NCBI RefSeq assembly: GCF_004005815.1
Contig: NZ_SACK01000001.1
Coordinates: 186,001-250,000 of the forward strand
Length of the DNA stretch: 64,000 nt
Direction of reading: 5' to 3'
Source of the DNA: Mucilaginibacter limnophilus
GTDB lineage: Bacteria; Bacteroidota; Bacteroidia; Sphingobacteriales; Sphingobacteriaceae
Numbering within the stretch: the first letter of the stretch is position 1; each line of letters starts with the position of its first letter. The position numbers were made by a program, and so were the translations under genes. Under the pieces are notes generated by a model. That model was not told the DNA's origin and did not search any database. It saw nothing but the letters and a program-made list of their open reading frames with translations. Of this stretch, positions 18,988 through 27,121 are shown piece by piece.

Positions 18988-19156
18988 TTAAAAGTTTAAA
19001 TCGCATGGACAAAACCATGAACTGATGCCGGAACAATGAGCAGGGAGGTGACCTGGCTAAATGCGAGACGGGATAGAAAAGGGATTGAAGTACCGCTGAT
19101 CATTCACCTACAATAATGTTCACGACAAGACCTGCAAGGTTTCATCTATGCTATAA

Positions 19157-19214
19157 TTGTAGGCGTCATCAGCACGAGGCGGTTATTTTGAACGGAAGAC
19201 ACCATTTCCGTTTA
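19157..19214 (-). promoter_or_regulatory. Fluoride riboswitch (crcB motif)
   Basis: Read on the minus strand, the segment holds all conserved parts of the crcB motif in order. The first helix is CGGAA paired with TTCCG, enclosing ATGGTGTC. An A-rich linker leads to AACCGCC, a short hairpin, GCTGATGACGCC and TAC. The loop GGTGTC can pair with downstream GACGCC, giving the six-base pseudoknot of the known structure. It lies about 180 nt upstream of enolase, followed by the CLC-F gene, exactly the genes expected under fluoride control. No strong terminator is evident between aptamer and gene, so the expression platform is unclear. Confidence 0.9.
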
Positions 19215-19318
19215 AATCATAACAATCAAAACGCTATTTGTTTTTAAAAAATATGAGCATACAATAGATATGTTAGGAATGAGTTATTTTAGTGCTGGAT
19301 AATTGGTCGATGTCAAAT

Positions 19319-19481
19319 TGGACACAGTTTGTGTCCAGTTTGCTGTTGATATGATAAGGTCTGGCCAGTTATCATTTTTGAATATAAACTTGGCTCAAAA
19401 TAAAGCGCCCCCTGTTTTCACCAAAAATCATCATCGATACGGAAACAGGGGGCGTCCTAAATGGGCGGGCGATAGCCCGCC
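19319..19481. other. Intergenic hairpin cluster between the fluoride unit and the element genes
   Basis: No credible gene is seen here. Three inverted repeats stand out. TGGACAC/GTGTCCA lies at 19319-19337 with a 5-nt loop. A 12-bp stem CGCCCCCTGTTT/AAACAGGGGGCG lies at 19406-19417 and 19443-19454. GGCGGGC/GCCCGCC lies at 19464-19481 with loop GATA. They may be transcription stops for genes on either side or remnants of a small mobile sequence. Nothing decides between these. Confidence 0.5.
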
Positions 19482-19498
19482 GTCCGGCAATTTTTGAA

Positions 19499-19524
19499 AA
19501 CAAGGGGGATTGCTCCCCCTTGTT
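19499..19524 (-). terminator. Rho-independent terminator after the DUF932 gene
   Basis: A perfect 11-bp stem (AACAAGGGGGA with TCCCCCTTGTT, loop of four) is followed on the minus strand by TTTTC and a short A-tract. It starts five bases past the DUF932 stop codon, so it should end the transcript of that operon. Confidence 0.8.
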
Positions 19525-19528
19525 GGCT

Positions 19529-20596
19529 TTAGTTAAATATTAGTGCCTCATTGCCTCGCGTAGCGAAATCCCGGCAAAGATTAAAGGCGGTTTGTGCCCG
19601 CTGTTTGGCGGTGCCGTCCATGATGGATTTAAACTTCGCTTCCTCGCTTTTGAAACTGCGTACATTCTGAAAATACCCGGTTACCGCATTATAAGCACCA
19701 AATACCGTTCCTGCAGTCGTATCGATCTGTTGCGTCGGGCTGGCTAAAGCGTATTCATAAACGCTGTCAACAATGTTTGTGTAATGCGTAGAAAGCTGTT
19801 CAAACCTGCTTTCGGCTAAATGTTCTAATACCTCTTTATTAGGTGCCATAGCAATCTGTATCAGCTTTCTCACTTCACGGTCTGTAATGCGGACTTTTGC
19901 CCACTGGTTAAACAAGCCTTCCATTTCCTGGCTCAACTCACGGCTGATGCCCATGAGCGTATGCGCTTGTTTTAACCGCTCGGCAGCAGACGCGGTATGC
20001 CGTATCTTAATTGCTCCTGAATGATTCCGCATAGCAGCATTAAGCGTGTTATTACATACAATTCTGATAGGCGTAAAAGCTGCGGTTATACTGCCTAAAC
20101 CATCATGCGAAGTGGTCAAAAACAAGTATTGCTCTATCCAGTCCTTGACACCTACACGGATATAATCAGGCAGCTTGGCGGTTATGAATACTCGTTCGCC
20201 GTTGCCTAATGCGCCTGCGGTCTCGTACAAAATACCATCACTACCGCCGACAATGGCGTCAAAGAACGAAAACGCATCACGGTTTTGCACAACTTCATAG
20301 TCATTGCCGACTACACCTAAAACCTGCTCCGTGTCTGCCCTTACGGTGGCAAAGAAATTCGGTACTTCTATTTCAGGAATGATCATATCGTCGCTGCCTT
20401 CACCCAAATGGTTGGCAGTATCATAAGTAAACAAAGGACGTTTTTCTACAATGTAGTCCAAACCCGCATGCTGTATCGCTTCGCTGCTGGTCGGGTAGCG
20501 GTCAATGATCTGCCCTAAACCGTGCCAGGCTTTTTCCTTTACGCTCATAAAGCTGTGTTTGCCTGTTTTCTGATTGAAATTGATCTGATGTGCCAT
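19529..20596 (-). CDS. DUF932 (phage/plasmid-like) protein
   Basis: The 355-residue protein matches the DUF932/TIGR03299 phage-plasmid-like family. It starts with KEKAWHGLGQIIDRYPTSSEAI and has LTTSHDGLGSITAAFTPIRIVCNNTL in the middle. The family is widespread on conjugative elements, plasmids and phages but has no established biochemical role. It is the last gene of a minus-strand group that includes two very small genes directly upstream, with only 4-nt gaps, and it is followed by a strong terminator. It marks the accessory end of the conjugative element. Confidence 0.88.
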   Translation of the reverse strand: MAHQINFNQKTGKHSFMSVKEKAWHGLGQIIDRYPTSSEAIQHAGLDYIVEKRPLFTYDTANHLGEGSDDMIIPEIEVPNFFATVRADTEQVLGVVGNDYEVVQNRDAFSFFDAIVGGSDGILYETAGALGNGERVFITAKLPDYIRVGVKDWIEQYLFLTTSHDGLGSITAAFTPIRIVCNNTLNAAMRNHSGAIKIRHTASAAERLKQAHTLMGISRELSQEMEGLFNQWAKVRITDREVRKLIQIAMAPNKEVLEHLAESRFEQLSTHYTNIVDSVYEYALASPTQQIDTTAGTVFGAYNAVTGYFQNVRSFKSEEAKFKSIMDGTAKQRAQTAFNLCRDFATRGNEALIFN

Positions 20597-20600
20597 TGCT

Positions 20601-20774
20601 TTAATTTTTTGTAGTTCTTGTATTCATGGGTATGATCTCGGTGCGCAGCACCTGTACATTGCCAGTGCTCGTAATTTTTACGTCGCTGTTTTGCAGTTCT
20701 GCAATAGCGTCGTGTATGTTAGGGTGCGTGGTTTGAATGGCCACTTTCACCAGTATGAAAATTTTGTCTTCCAT
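20601..20774 (-). CDS. Small conserved-looking element protein (57 aa)
   Basis: ATG 20774 to TAA 20603-20601 encodes 57 residues. The hydrophobic beta-strand pattern MEDKIFILVKVAIQTTH is followed by HDAIAELQNSDVKITSTG, a compact alpha/beta layout rather than random sequence. The stop is 4 nt before the DUF932 start and the start is 4 nt after the previous small gene, so the three are tightly coupled. No function is recognised. Confidence 0.6.
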   Translation of the reverse strand: MEDKIFILVKVAIQTTHPNIHDAIAELQNSDVKITSTGNVQVLRTEIIPMNTRTTKN

Positions 20775-20778
20775 TGCC

Positions 20779-20907
20779 TTAATATTGATAGGTGTTCAAA
20801 AAATCACGGAATTCCATTTGAAATTGTGCGGGGTTCTCCTGCGCCAGTTGTTCGGCGTAACCTTCCCAAAATAGCTGGTCGGTCAGTTCTATAAATTGCT
20901 CGTACAT
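20779..20907 (-). CDS. Small acidic element protein (42 aa)
   Basis: ATG 20907 to TAA 20781-20779 encodes 42 residues rich in acidic and aromatic residues (MYEQFIELTDQLFWEGYAEQ, ending FRDFLNTYQY) with a helical pattern. It ends 4 nt before the next small gene. The regular spacing with its neighbours supports translation. Function is unknown. Confidence 0.55.
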   Translation of the reverse strand: MYEQFIELTDQLFWEGYAEQLAQENPAQFQMEFRDFLNTYQY

Positions 20908-20970
20908 GGGAGTAGCTGTTTTGATGAAACTTAAAAATGCCCCCGGCTAAACGCCGGGAGCAATACCTGT

Positions 20971-21588
20971 TCAGGCGTTCGGAAAAACGATGTTAGCCTC
21001 GATGTCGGCCAGTTTTTCGTGGCAGGCATCAAAAATGAACTGTGCCACCATGCGGATAAGGTTCGGCGTGTTAGTGACGAATTCGCGGCGTTTATCATCC
21101 TGAATGATGAGTTTGCAGCCTTGGTAGGGGTTGCTTTCCAGTTCGTCGTTCTCTTCCTGTAATTGCACCTCAAAATCTTCTAAGGTCTTAATTCGGGCTA
21201 TCAGGGCCAAACGCTGGATAGACAAGCGGTGCAGGTCATTCACGGATTTGAGCGTTTGCTCTAAATTCAGCGCGAACTTTTTAGGCTCAAATTTTACTTC
21301 TTCCGTTTTAGCGGGTTCGGCCTGTGCTTCGGCTTTCACTTCTTCGGTGGCTGGCTGGTTTGCAGCGTTAATGGGTTGGTTATCCACTGTAGCGGTGCCA
21401 CTGGGCGCAGCCTGGGCAGGCGCAGGTTCCGCAGTTTGTGAATTTTCGGCGGGCTGTTCATTGGTAGTGTTTGCATGTTCTTTGGCTTCTTTGCCTGTAA
21501 GGCTTGGGCGGTTTGTAGTTCTGTTAGCTTCGTTTGCTTTTGCTGCTGCAACTTGTACACCGTTTGCATTTTTTTCTGCTGTTTTCAT
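20971..21588 (-). CDS. Element protein with low-complexity N-terminus (205 aa)
   Basis: The first 95 residues are rich in Ala, Glu, Thr, Asn and Pro and look disordered. The rest is a helical domain (KKFALNLEQTLKSVNDLHR; LEDFEVQLQEENDELESN, probably coiled coil) ending in a compact region (MVAQFIFDACHEKLADIEANI). No enzyme motif is seen. The gene belongs to the DUF932 group of the conjugative element. A 220-codon open frame on the opposite strand has poor composition and is treated as a shadow. Confidence 0.7.
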   Translation of the reverse strand: MKTAEKNANGVQVAAAKANEANRTTNRPSLTGKEAKEHANTTNEQPAENSQTAEPAPAQAAPSGTATVDNQPINAANQPATEEVKAEAQAEPAKTEEVKFEPKKFALNLEQTLKSVNDLHRLSIQRLALIARIKTLEDFEVQLQEENDELESNPYQGCKLIIQDDKRREFVTNTPNLIRMVAQFIFDACHEKLADIEANIVFPNA

Positions 21589-22188
21589 CTTAGAAGATTT
21601 TAAAGGGTTAAAAAATTTGTTTTTCGTTTCCCTCTTTTCCCGAAGACTTCCCTTAAAAAGCTATTTTTCAAAAGAAAAAACGGTAAAAAAGAAAGTCAAA
21701 AAAGCGGTCGTAAGCCAGAGCGGGAGAACTATAAGTCCCGAAGGGTGGCCGCAGCGAAGCGAAGGACATTATGCGTTCGTACGTAAAGGCTGACCGAGAT
21801 TGACGCCGCTTTTGTCCGTTTTCGTTGGAAAATAGCAGCTAAAAGAAGTCCCTTAAATCGAATCAGCAAGGGCAGGAATGCAGGCAAGCGAAGCTTTTCC
21901 CGGCGAAGGGTAACGGAGCGGGTAAACGAGTGAAGTCCGGAATGATGCGCCTGCAGGACGTAGCCAGTCAAACGTTATAAGCGAATGCTTTTGCAGCGCA
22001 GCAAAAATGCAGGAGCGGAATTTTAAGCAATAGACATTGGAGAAGTTAGCCTGTCAAGGATTGCAACGGCATCCTTTTCATGGAAAAGATATAGTGAAAA
22101 GCCTGGCCTTGGGGACAGCCAACGAGCTTTCAATTTATACGCTTGTATAATATCTCGCTGTTTACCCAGAGAATATCACATGACAATC
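21589..22188. other. 600-bp stretch without a credible gene, possible structured RNA
   Basis: Open frames here are short and have atypical composition. The DNA is unusually rich in GCGAAGC-like and GAAGG-like words. It holds small hairpins, such as CGGGA/TCCCG at 21721-21740 and TTTTGC/GCAAAA near 21989-22006. Its texture differs from the AT-rich gaps elsewhere. It lies between the element's accessory genes and a toxin-antitoxin pair. A noncoding RNA, a replication or transfer site, or decayed sequence are all possible. Confidence 0.4.
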
Positions 22189-22689
22189 CTAATTTGTAAA
22201 CAGCGCAGCTATGGTCTGTATCGTCAGAAACATTTTCCCAGAGTCCAGTTTAACAAAGTCATATTTTAAGTAAAAGGCTTCCGCATCGGCGTCAAGCGGA
22301 TCGACGATCACAGCCATTGCCCCGACATGCGTCAAAGAGACGTCGTAGCACTTCTTTAACGCATCAATTAAAAGGTATTCGCCAAGGCGTTGTCCTTTAT
22401 AGTTTTGATCCAATGCGAGCCTTCCTAATAATATAGCAGGGAGGTTATGGTAAGAAGGCGGCATTTTCTTTTGCACTTTTTCCGGCACCAGTTCGTAGGG
22501 TATGCTGGTACTTGATAGCGTATAATAGCCGATGATGCGGTCACCATCCAGCATGACAGACACGGTACTTAAACGCCTTTTGATATCCTGGCTTGCCTGT
22601 TTGTGCAGGTAATTATCCAGCATTTCCTTGCCGCAGGTAAACTCTTTTTTGTTAAGTCCTGAATGCAGCGGTTCAATCGGATAACTCAT
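22189..22689 (-). CDS. GNAT acetyltransferase toxin (TacT/AtaT-like)
   Basis: The 166-residue GNAT protein starts IEPLHSGLNKKEFTCGKEMLDNYLHKQA. It has the acetyl-CoA loop LDQNYKGQRLGEYLL near residue 95 and AEAFYLKYDF near 140. This N-terminus and length are typical of the toxins that acetylate aminoacyl-tRNAs (TacT, AtaT, ItaT). It overlaps by one base the DUF1778 antitoxin gene before it, the usual order. Carriage on the conjugative element suggests a role in element maintenance or phage defence. Confidence 0.87.
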   Translation of the reverse strand: MSYPIEPLHSGLNKKEFTCGKEMLDNYLHKQASQDIKRRLSTVSVMLDGDRIIGYYTLSSTSIPYELVPEKVQKKMPPSYHNLPAILLGRLALDQNYKGQRLGEYLLIDALKKCYDVSLTHVGAMAVIVDPLDADAEAFYLKYDFVKLDSGKMFLTIQTIAALFTN

Positions 22690-22988
22690 TAAACTTCCGT
22701 TGACTGATTATTTAATTCACGGTAGCGCTCAGCAGCCTCTTGTAAGCGTTTGCCAGGTTTCGGCGGGTTCATGATTGCTTCGAAAAAAACATTCCTGTCC
22801 CTTTCTGTAGCCAGAACAGCTTCGTGCTGTTCCACAATAAATTTTGCTTTTTCCTGAACAGTGGATACCACAAAATCGGTAAGCGTACGGTAACCGCCTA
22901 ATTTTGCTGCCCGTTCAAATAATGTTTTCTGATCTGTTGTCAGTTTGGTATCGAATCTTGTCTTTTCAGCTTTGATCGCTCGTTCCAT
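22689..22988 (-). CDS. DUF1778 antitoxin (TacA-like)
   Basis: The 99-residue protein has a ribbon-helix-helix start (KTRFDTKLTTDQKTLFERAAKLGGY) and an extended C-terminal tail (FFEAIMNPPKPGKRLQEAAERY) that would wrap the toxin. DUF1778 proteins pair with GNAT toxins, repress their own promoter and neutralise the toxin. It is the first gene of the pair and shares one base with the toxin start. The AT-rich sequence just upstream is the likely autoregulated promoter. Confidence 0.88.
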   Translation of the reverse strand: MERAIKAEKTRFDTKLTTDQKTLFERAAKLGGYRTLTDFVVSTVQEKAKFIVEQHEAVLATERDRNVFFEAIMNPPKPGKRLQEAAERYRELNNQSTEV

Positions 22989-23107
22989 AATTATTGCCTT
23001 TCAAAACAAATATACGGAAAAATTCCGTACAAATAAATAGACCTTTGCAATAATCAATCCATTTTTATTCACACCAATATCGTTAAATAACATTCACGAT
23101 TTAGCTG

Positions 23108-23263
23108 TTAACGAGAAGGTGACTGCTTTTTTATTTTAGCGGTACGGGTGCTTTCAAGTCGCAACGCTTGTTTTCGCATATCTTCGAGAGAAAGTTTAGG
23201 TTGACGGATTTTTATCTTCATAGCTAACCGGTTCATCTCTGCAAATGACACGTTGTAATTCAT
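23108..23263 (-). CDS. Small basic protein (51 aa)
   Basis: ATG 23263 to TAA 23110-23108 encodes 51 residues (MNYNVSFAEMNRLAMKIKIR, then LSLEDMRKQALRLESTRTAK) with a Lys/Arg-rich tail. The pattern suggests two short helices. It lies between the antitoxin and the HEPN gene. The sequence does not look random, but no family is recognised. Confidence 0.45.
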   Translation of the reverse strand: MNYNVSFAEMNRLAMKIKIRQPKLSLEDMRKQALRLESTRTAKIKKQSPSR

Positions 23264-23434
23264 TGTTAGATTGATTATATAAAACAAGATAATTAATTGA
23301 TAAACATTAGCTATCTATTGATAGTGCAGTGATGTAGATTGATCAGGCAGCGTCTTTTCCATCTAAGCTCAGGAAACATCAATGCATATCATAGCGAGCA
23401 GGGCGGCCTGAGAAACTCAAGCCGCCTGCCGCTA

Positions 23435-24910
23435 CTACTGGCCGGTGCTTGGTGGAGCGGATTTTTCTTTAATAAACTGCTGGTAAATTTGCTCAATCTT
23501 AGCTATCAGCAGTTCAACTTTATCTTTTAAGCGCTTTACAGATTCTTCATCTGGATTAAATTGGCTTTTATATCGTGCTTCCGAATATCCTGATTGCAGC
23601 AAATTGAATAGCTGAACGCCTTCCGTCGTGTCTAACTGCAAAACCCGCTTAATTTCTTCAGTAAATAACAATGTTATTCTAATCTTTCTCGACAAATTAT
23701 GCACCGATAAGCGGTAACCTAATACCGCCCGAATAATAGCAATCAAACTACTTTCAGCAGCCTGATGAAGGGAGAAAAGTGCCAGTGAATAATTGTTATC
23801 TTCAATGTAGCGAAGAGCGCCTTTCATGAATTCTTTGCCTTGAACACCCCATCTGTTCCAGTCGTGCCCGGCTCTTTCCAGCCACACACTATTATCAATG
23901 GAATGCGCACCTGTTAGCTCAACATCAGGAGCTTTATAAACATTAATACTTTTGAAGAGTGTGTTGTGCCAAAAACGCTTATTGTTTGCCAACGCATCTT
24001 TGGCACTGGCCAGTTTATGTACAAAGGCGAATACTGATGCCAGGTGACGACAGTTATCCTCAATTTTGTTGGCAATCTCGTGTTCAGGCGTTTTTTCCTT
24101 GTCGTCTATCAGTATCAGTAAATAATACGTAAATGGGTTGGAGTGTGTACCCATCAGGTAAATCATACAAACAGATGGAATACGCTCAACGATCAGGTTC
24201 TTTACTTCGTCAATGCCTGACTTTTCAGCTTGATTTAATACCGGATCAAGGTCTTTTAGTGGTGCTAATTTATCATCAATGCTTTCTTTTTCCGACGCAT
24301 TCCGGTTTCTGCCCCAACCTTTATGCGTGATCGTTTCTTCGGTCTCGCGCTGGTGAATGAGCCATGCTGCGGAATAAAGTTTACGGATATTATCATACAC
24401 GTCAATGATCTCGCCAGCGATCAGCGTTTCGTCAGCAGCACTGTTATACAAGGCGCTGTGCAGCCATTCGTGCAGATAGTCGCGATAATCCTGCGGCGTT
24501 ATTTTTTTGAAACACTTCTTCACGGCTTTATATGGGTTAGCAAGTTCTTTTGCAGACAAATTTTTTGGAAAGTATACCCATTCCTTTTTTTCCTGTTCGA
24601 TCTGCTCTTCGGTCACGTCCTGTAAGCGTGGCCACCTGTCGTAATTTCTGAGTAGTAATAAATGCAGAGCTTCGATCAACTGAAGGGTTTGATCATAAAT
24701 GAATAACACGTGTCCAGGCCCATGCCGATCTTTATAAAACTTGTCATTTAATACATAAAAACGCCATTCCTTTAAATCCTCCCGGTGATCTTTGGGCCAC
24801 CCAGAACTGAAAAAGTCGGTAATGACTTTTAAAGGATTCATAATTTCGCTAAAACGCAGATGTTTGGGGTACTGCTCCCACGGTGCTATGTTTCCTAAAT
24901 ACATCGTCAT
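23435..24910 (-). CDS. Large HEPN-domain protein with a possible nucleotidyltransferase-like region
   Basis: This 491-residue protein has two N-terminal helical segments of similar look (LKEWRFYVLND and YLHEWLHSALYN regions). A central stretch, IYLMGTHSNPFTYYLLILIDD, near residue 250 resembles the GS...DxD core of minimal nucleotidyltransferases. The C-terminal region (about 345-480) fits a HEPN domain: FMKGALRYIEDNNYSLALFSLHQAAES, then RLSVHNLSRKI. HEPN proteins are often RNases of toxin-antitoxin or defence systems, and the NTase-HEPN fusion is a known theme. Here the catalytic motifs are weak. It is transcribed away from an XRE regulator. Function is inference. Confidence 0.65.
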   Translation of the reverse strand: MTMYLGNIAPWEQYPKHLRFSEIMNPLKVITDFFSSGWPKDHREDLKEWRFYVLNDKFYKDRHGPGHVLFIYDQTLQLIEALHLLLLRNYDRWPRLQDVTEEQIEQEKKEWVYFPKNLSAKELANPYKAVKKCFKKITPQDYRDYLHEWLHSALYNSAADETLIAGEIIDVYDNIRKLYSAAWLIHQRETEETITHKGWGRNRNASEKESIDDKLAPLKDLDPVLNQAEKSGIDEVKNLIVERIPSVCMIYLMGTHSNPFTYYLLILIDDKEKTPEHEIANKIEDNCRHLASVFAFVHKLASAKDALANNKRFWHNTLFKSINVYKAPDVELTGAHSIDNSVWLERAGHDWNRWGVQGKEFMKGALRYIEDNNYSLALFSLHQAAESSLIAIIRAVLGYRLSVHNLSRKIRITLLFTEEIKRVLQLDTTEGVQLFNLLQSGYSEARYKSQFNPDEESVKRLKDKVELLIAKIEQIYQQFIKEKSAPPSTGQ

Positions 24911-25062
24911 GGTCTTGATGCCGCCATTGTTGCCAGCAAGACAAATGACCGCAGGAACAGCTTTCTAACCTATTCTACAGCTTTCTATCGAAGTAGCAAA
25001 CTCGTATAATTTATGCTTGCTTTAGGCCGATAAAACTGGTAACTTGAAACTTCAAATTTTCA

Positions 25063-25070
25063 TACATTTG
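25063..25070 (+). promoter_or_regulatory. Candidate Bacteroidota promoter -7 box (TACATTTG)
   Basis: The box matches TAnnTTTG and lies 20 nt before the ATG of the XRE regulator, with a TTG 16 nt upstream as a possible -33 element. Spacing is slightly short of the usual 19. Confidence 0.5.
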
Positions 25071-25090
25071 CTTAAACAACCATTTTCGTC

Positions 25091-25519
25091 ATGAGGACAG
25101 CTACCGATTCGCCAAAAAATATTCATCAGGGACGCAATGTGAAGCGCTTTCGCGAGATGCTCGGGTTAAAGCAAGAAGCCTTGGCCTTGGCTTTAGCGTT
25201 AGGAGATGATTGGAGCCAAAAAAGAGTATCGTTATTGGAGGGAAAAGAGCTTATTGAAGAAGATATTCTTGCGCAAGTAGCTGCTATACTTAAAGTTCCC
25301 GTTGAAGCCATCAAAAACTTTGATGAGGAAAAGGCGGTGAATATCATCTCGAATACATTTAACGATACTTCGATGTTAAATGCTGTAAATTACAACCCTA
25401 CATTCAATCCTATAGACAAGTTAATTGAAGTCTACGAAGAAAACAAGAAGCTTTATGAGCAACTTCTCGCAAGCGAACGGGAAAAAGTAGAAATTCTTAA
25501 AGGTAAAGCCAATTCATAA
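25091..25519 (+). CDS. XRE-family helix-turn-helix regulator
   Basis: The 142-residue protein has an N-terminal XRE-type domain (about 15-75: GRNVKRFREMLGLKQEALALALG, then WSQKRVSLLEGKE). A C-terminal helical segment (IDKLIEVYEENKKLYEQLLASEREKVEIL), probably a coiled coil, would allow dimerisation. It is divergent from the HEPN gene and 4 nt from the small gene that follows. Control of element genes on either side is likely but unproven. Confidence 0.85.
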   Translation: MRTATDSPKNIHQGRNVKRFREMLGLKQEALALALALGDDWSQKRVSLLEGKELIEEDILAQVAAILKVPVEAIKNFDEEKAVNIISNTFNDTSMLNAVNYNPTFNPIDKLIEVYEENKKLYEQLLASEREKVEILKGKANS

Positions 25520-25523
25520 TATC

Positions 25524-25799
25524 ATGACAGTGGAGCAGCACGAAAAGCCATACAGAGAAAGGATGTTCAGTCTTGTTGCAGACCCCGAACTAAAAGCAAT
25601 GGAAACCAGGTACGAGCCGTATCTTGACATTCATGCTATTGAGGACGTCTTAGAAGGCTGCGACATTATACAAGCCCCTCTGGGTGAGGTGCCTACAGGC
25701 AAGCTAATATGGAAAGAGGGTTATGATCTGCCGTTGGAACTCAAACGAGATATCATCAACTTATACAACAAGCACTTCATTGATCAGGAAGCGGGTTAA
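25524..25799 (+). CDS. Hypothetical protein (91 aa) downstream of XRE regulator
   Basis: The 91-residue acidic protein (YEPYLDIHAIEDVLEGCDIIQAPLGEVPTGKLIWKEGY) has no recognised family. It starts 4 nt after the regulator's stop, so the two are co-transcribed. Its last 23 bases overlap the 3' end of the convergent gene. No function can be given. Confidence 0.65.
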   Translation: MTVEQHEKPYRERMFSLVADPELKAMETRYEPYLDIHAIEDVLEGCDIIQAPLGEVPTGKLIWKEGYDLPLELKRDIINLYNKHFIDQEAG

Positions 25800-26262
25800 G
25801 CTCAAACAACGTTCTCCAGGTATCTTCTACAGGTTTTTCAACTTCTGCAAAAGGCACATCATCCCATAGATGCAGTTCCTCGTTGATGAACCGATATAGC
25901 TTCCTGATTCCAACTTCGTTACTCGCAAACACATGGGTGATACCTTCTTTTTCCAGATAGTCTTCCCAATAGCCGTCTGAACTAAGGGGTTCAATATATA
26001 CGTCATCATCAATATCCTGGTCGAAGGCAAACCGGAATCCGGATACTTGTGGTAAAGGGTTACCATCAGTGGGATCATCTAAAATAGTCGTTAAACGAAA
26101 ATGCATCGCCGGGTAATGGCCGACACTATACATAATCTCCACTTTTGCCAACGTGCGGGCATTCAGCTCTAACACGCCATAGGTTAGCATCTCGACGAGT
26201 TTCAGCCATTGCTCGTCTGATACGCTTAATAATACATTGTGTGCCTCATCTAATGTTTTCAT
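25777..26262 (-). CDS. Hypothetical protein (161 aa)
   Basis: The 161-residue soluble acidic protein includes MLTYGVLELNARTLAKVEIMYSVGHYPAMHFRLTT and RFAFDQDIDDDVYIEP. No family or catalytic motif is recognised. It overlaps the convergent 91-residue gene by 23 bases at the 3' end and lies at the end of the conjugation gene block. Composition is like its neighbours. Confidence 0.65.
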   Translation of the reverse strand: MKTLDEAHNVLLSVSDEQWLKLVEMLTYGVLELNARTLAKVEIMYSVGHYPAMHFRLTTILDDPTDGNPLPQVSGFRFAFDQDIDDDVYIEPLSSDGYWEDYLEKEGITHVFASNEVGIRKLYRFINEELHLWDDVPFAEVEKPVEDTWRTLFELNPLPDQ

Positions 26263-26319
26263 AATAGAGTATTTTAGATAAATAGCAACAGGTCAATGAT
26301 GACCTGTTGCCTAAAAATG

Positions 26320-27087
26320 TTAAACACTCATTTTGCTTTTACGCGACTGTTTTTTTTTTGGCAGCTCCTCCGAGGATTGCGCATGAGACTTCAAGCTTTT
26401 TGTTGCTTTGGCACTTGTACCTAACAGCTCTTCCCGCTTGATCTTCTTCATCTGATGGTCGTAAAGATCGACGGTTTTGAACTGCGGGTTAGCTGCAATG
26501 AAATACTTTTTTTCGCCTTCACCGGTTGCAACGGTGATCTGCTGCGCATTGCCCTTTTTCAGAGAACGATATAAATCTTCTTTTGCTTTTGGATCTTCCA
26601 GTTCCTTGATACCTTTTCCGGCAATGACCTTTTCAATATCATAGCCGTAATTCTCGTGGTAATGCTTGATCTTCTTATTGCCACTTTCGGTCAGATTTTG
26701 GTCGTCCAGCGTTAGCCAGGCCTGATATTTTTGATTTTCCAGGTTCGTTAGCTGTTTATGAACAGAACGTCCCTCCATCAAGTTGAAGGCTTCTTTAGCT
26801 GTAACGCCATTTCCTTTATTAATAAAAAACGTTTGGCTGACCTCCTTTGCAGCGTCTTCGTGCCGGATATGCGCATCGAACTTATTAAAAAAGTACATGT
26901 CCTGGTTGTCGCCTGCTTTAAAATGAAGGGTGTAATCGACGGTCTTTTGATTGAACTCGTGGCTTAGGCCTAACCTGAATTCCGGCGTTTTCGCTTCCAT
27001 TTCCTTGTCAAGTTCCGCATTTACCTTTTCTCCAAAACCTAAATTCAAAAGGCTTTTCTTTAAAAATTCTGAATTTTGTGTCTTCAT
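26320..27087 (-). CDS. DUF3945-like element protein
   Basis: The 255-residue basic protein has a central pattern typical of DUF3945-like proteins of Bacteroidota conjugative elements. It contains EGRSVHKQLTNLENQKYQAWLTL near residue 103, then HYHENYGYDIEKVI near 142, and FIAANPQFKTVDLYD near 208. The C-terminal tail is rich in Lys and Ser (KKKQSRKSKMSV). The biochemical role of the domain is not established. It follows traN on the same strand and likely travels with the transfer operon. Confidence 0.7.
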   Translation of the reverse strand: MKTQNSEFLKKSLLNLGFGEKVNAELDKEMEAKTPEFRLGLSHEFNQKTVDYTLHFKAGDNQDMYFFNKFDAHIRHEDAAKEVSQTFFINKGNGVTAKEAFNLMEGRSVHKQLTNLENQKYQAWLTLDDQNLTESGNKKIKHYHENYGYDIEKVIAGKGIKELEDPKAKEDLYRSLKKGNAQQITVATGEGEKKYFIAANPQFKTVDLYDHQMKKIKREELLGTSAKATKSLKSHAQSSEELPKKKQSRKSKMSV

Positions 27088-27121
27088 AACTGTATGAATT
27101 AAATGGTTAATTAAATGATTA

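Noticed and set aside
19303..19497. A 64-codon plus-strand frame after the fluoride unit
   Set aside because: It runs through three hairpins and has no protein-like pattern, so it is treated as noncoding.
21131..21793. A 220-codon plus-strand frame rich in Ser, Ala and Phe
   Set aside because: It is antisense to the 205-residue element protein, whose minus-strand frame has normal charged composition.
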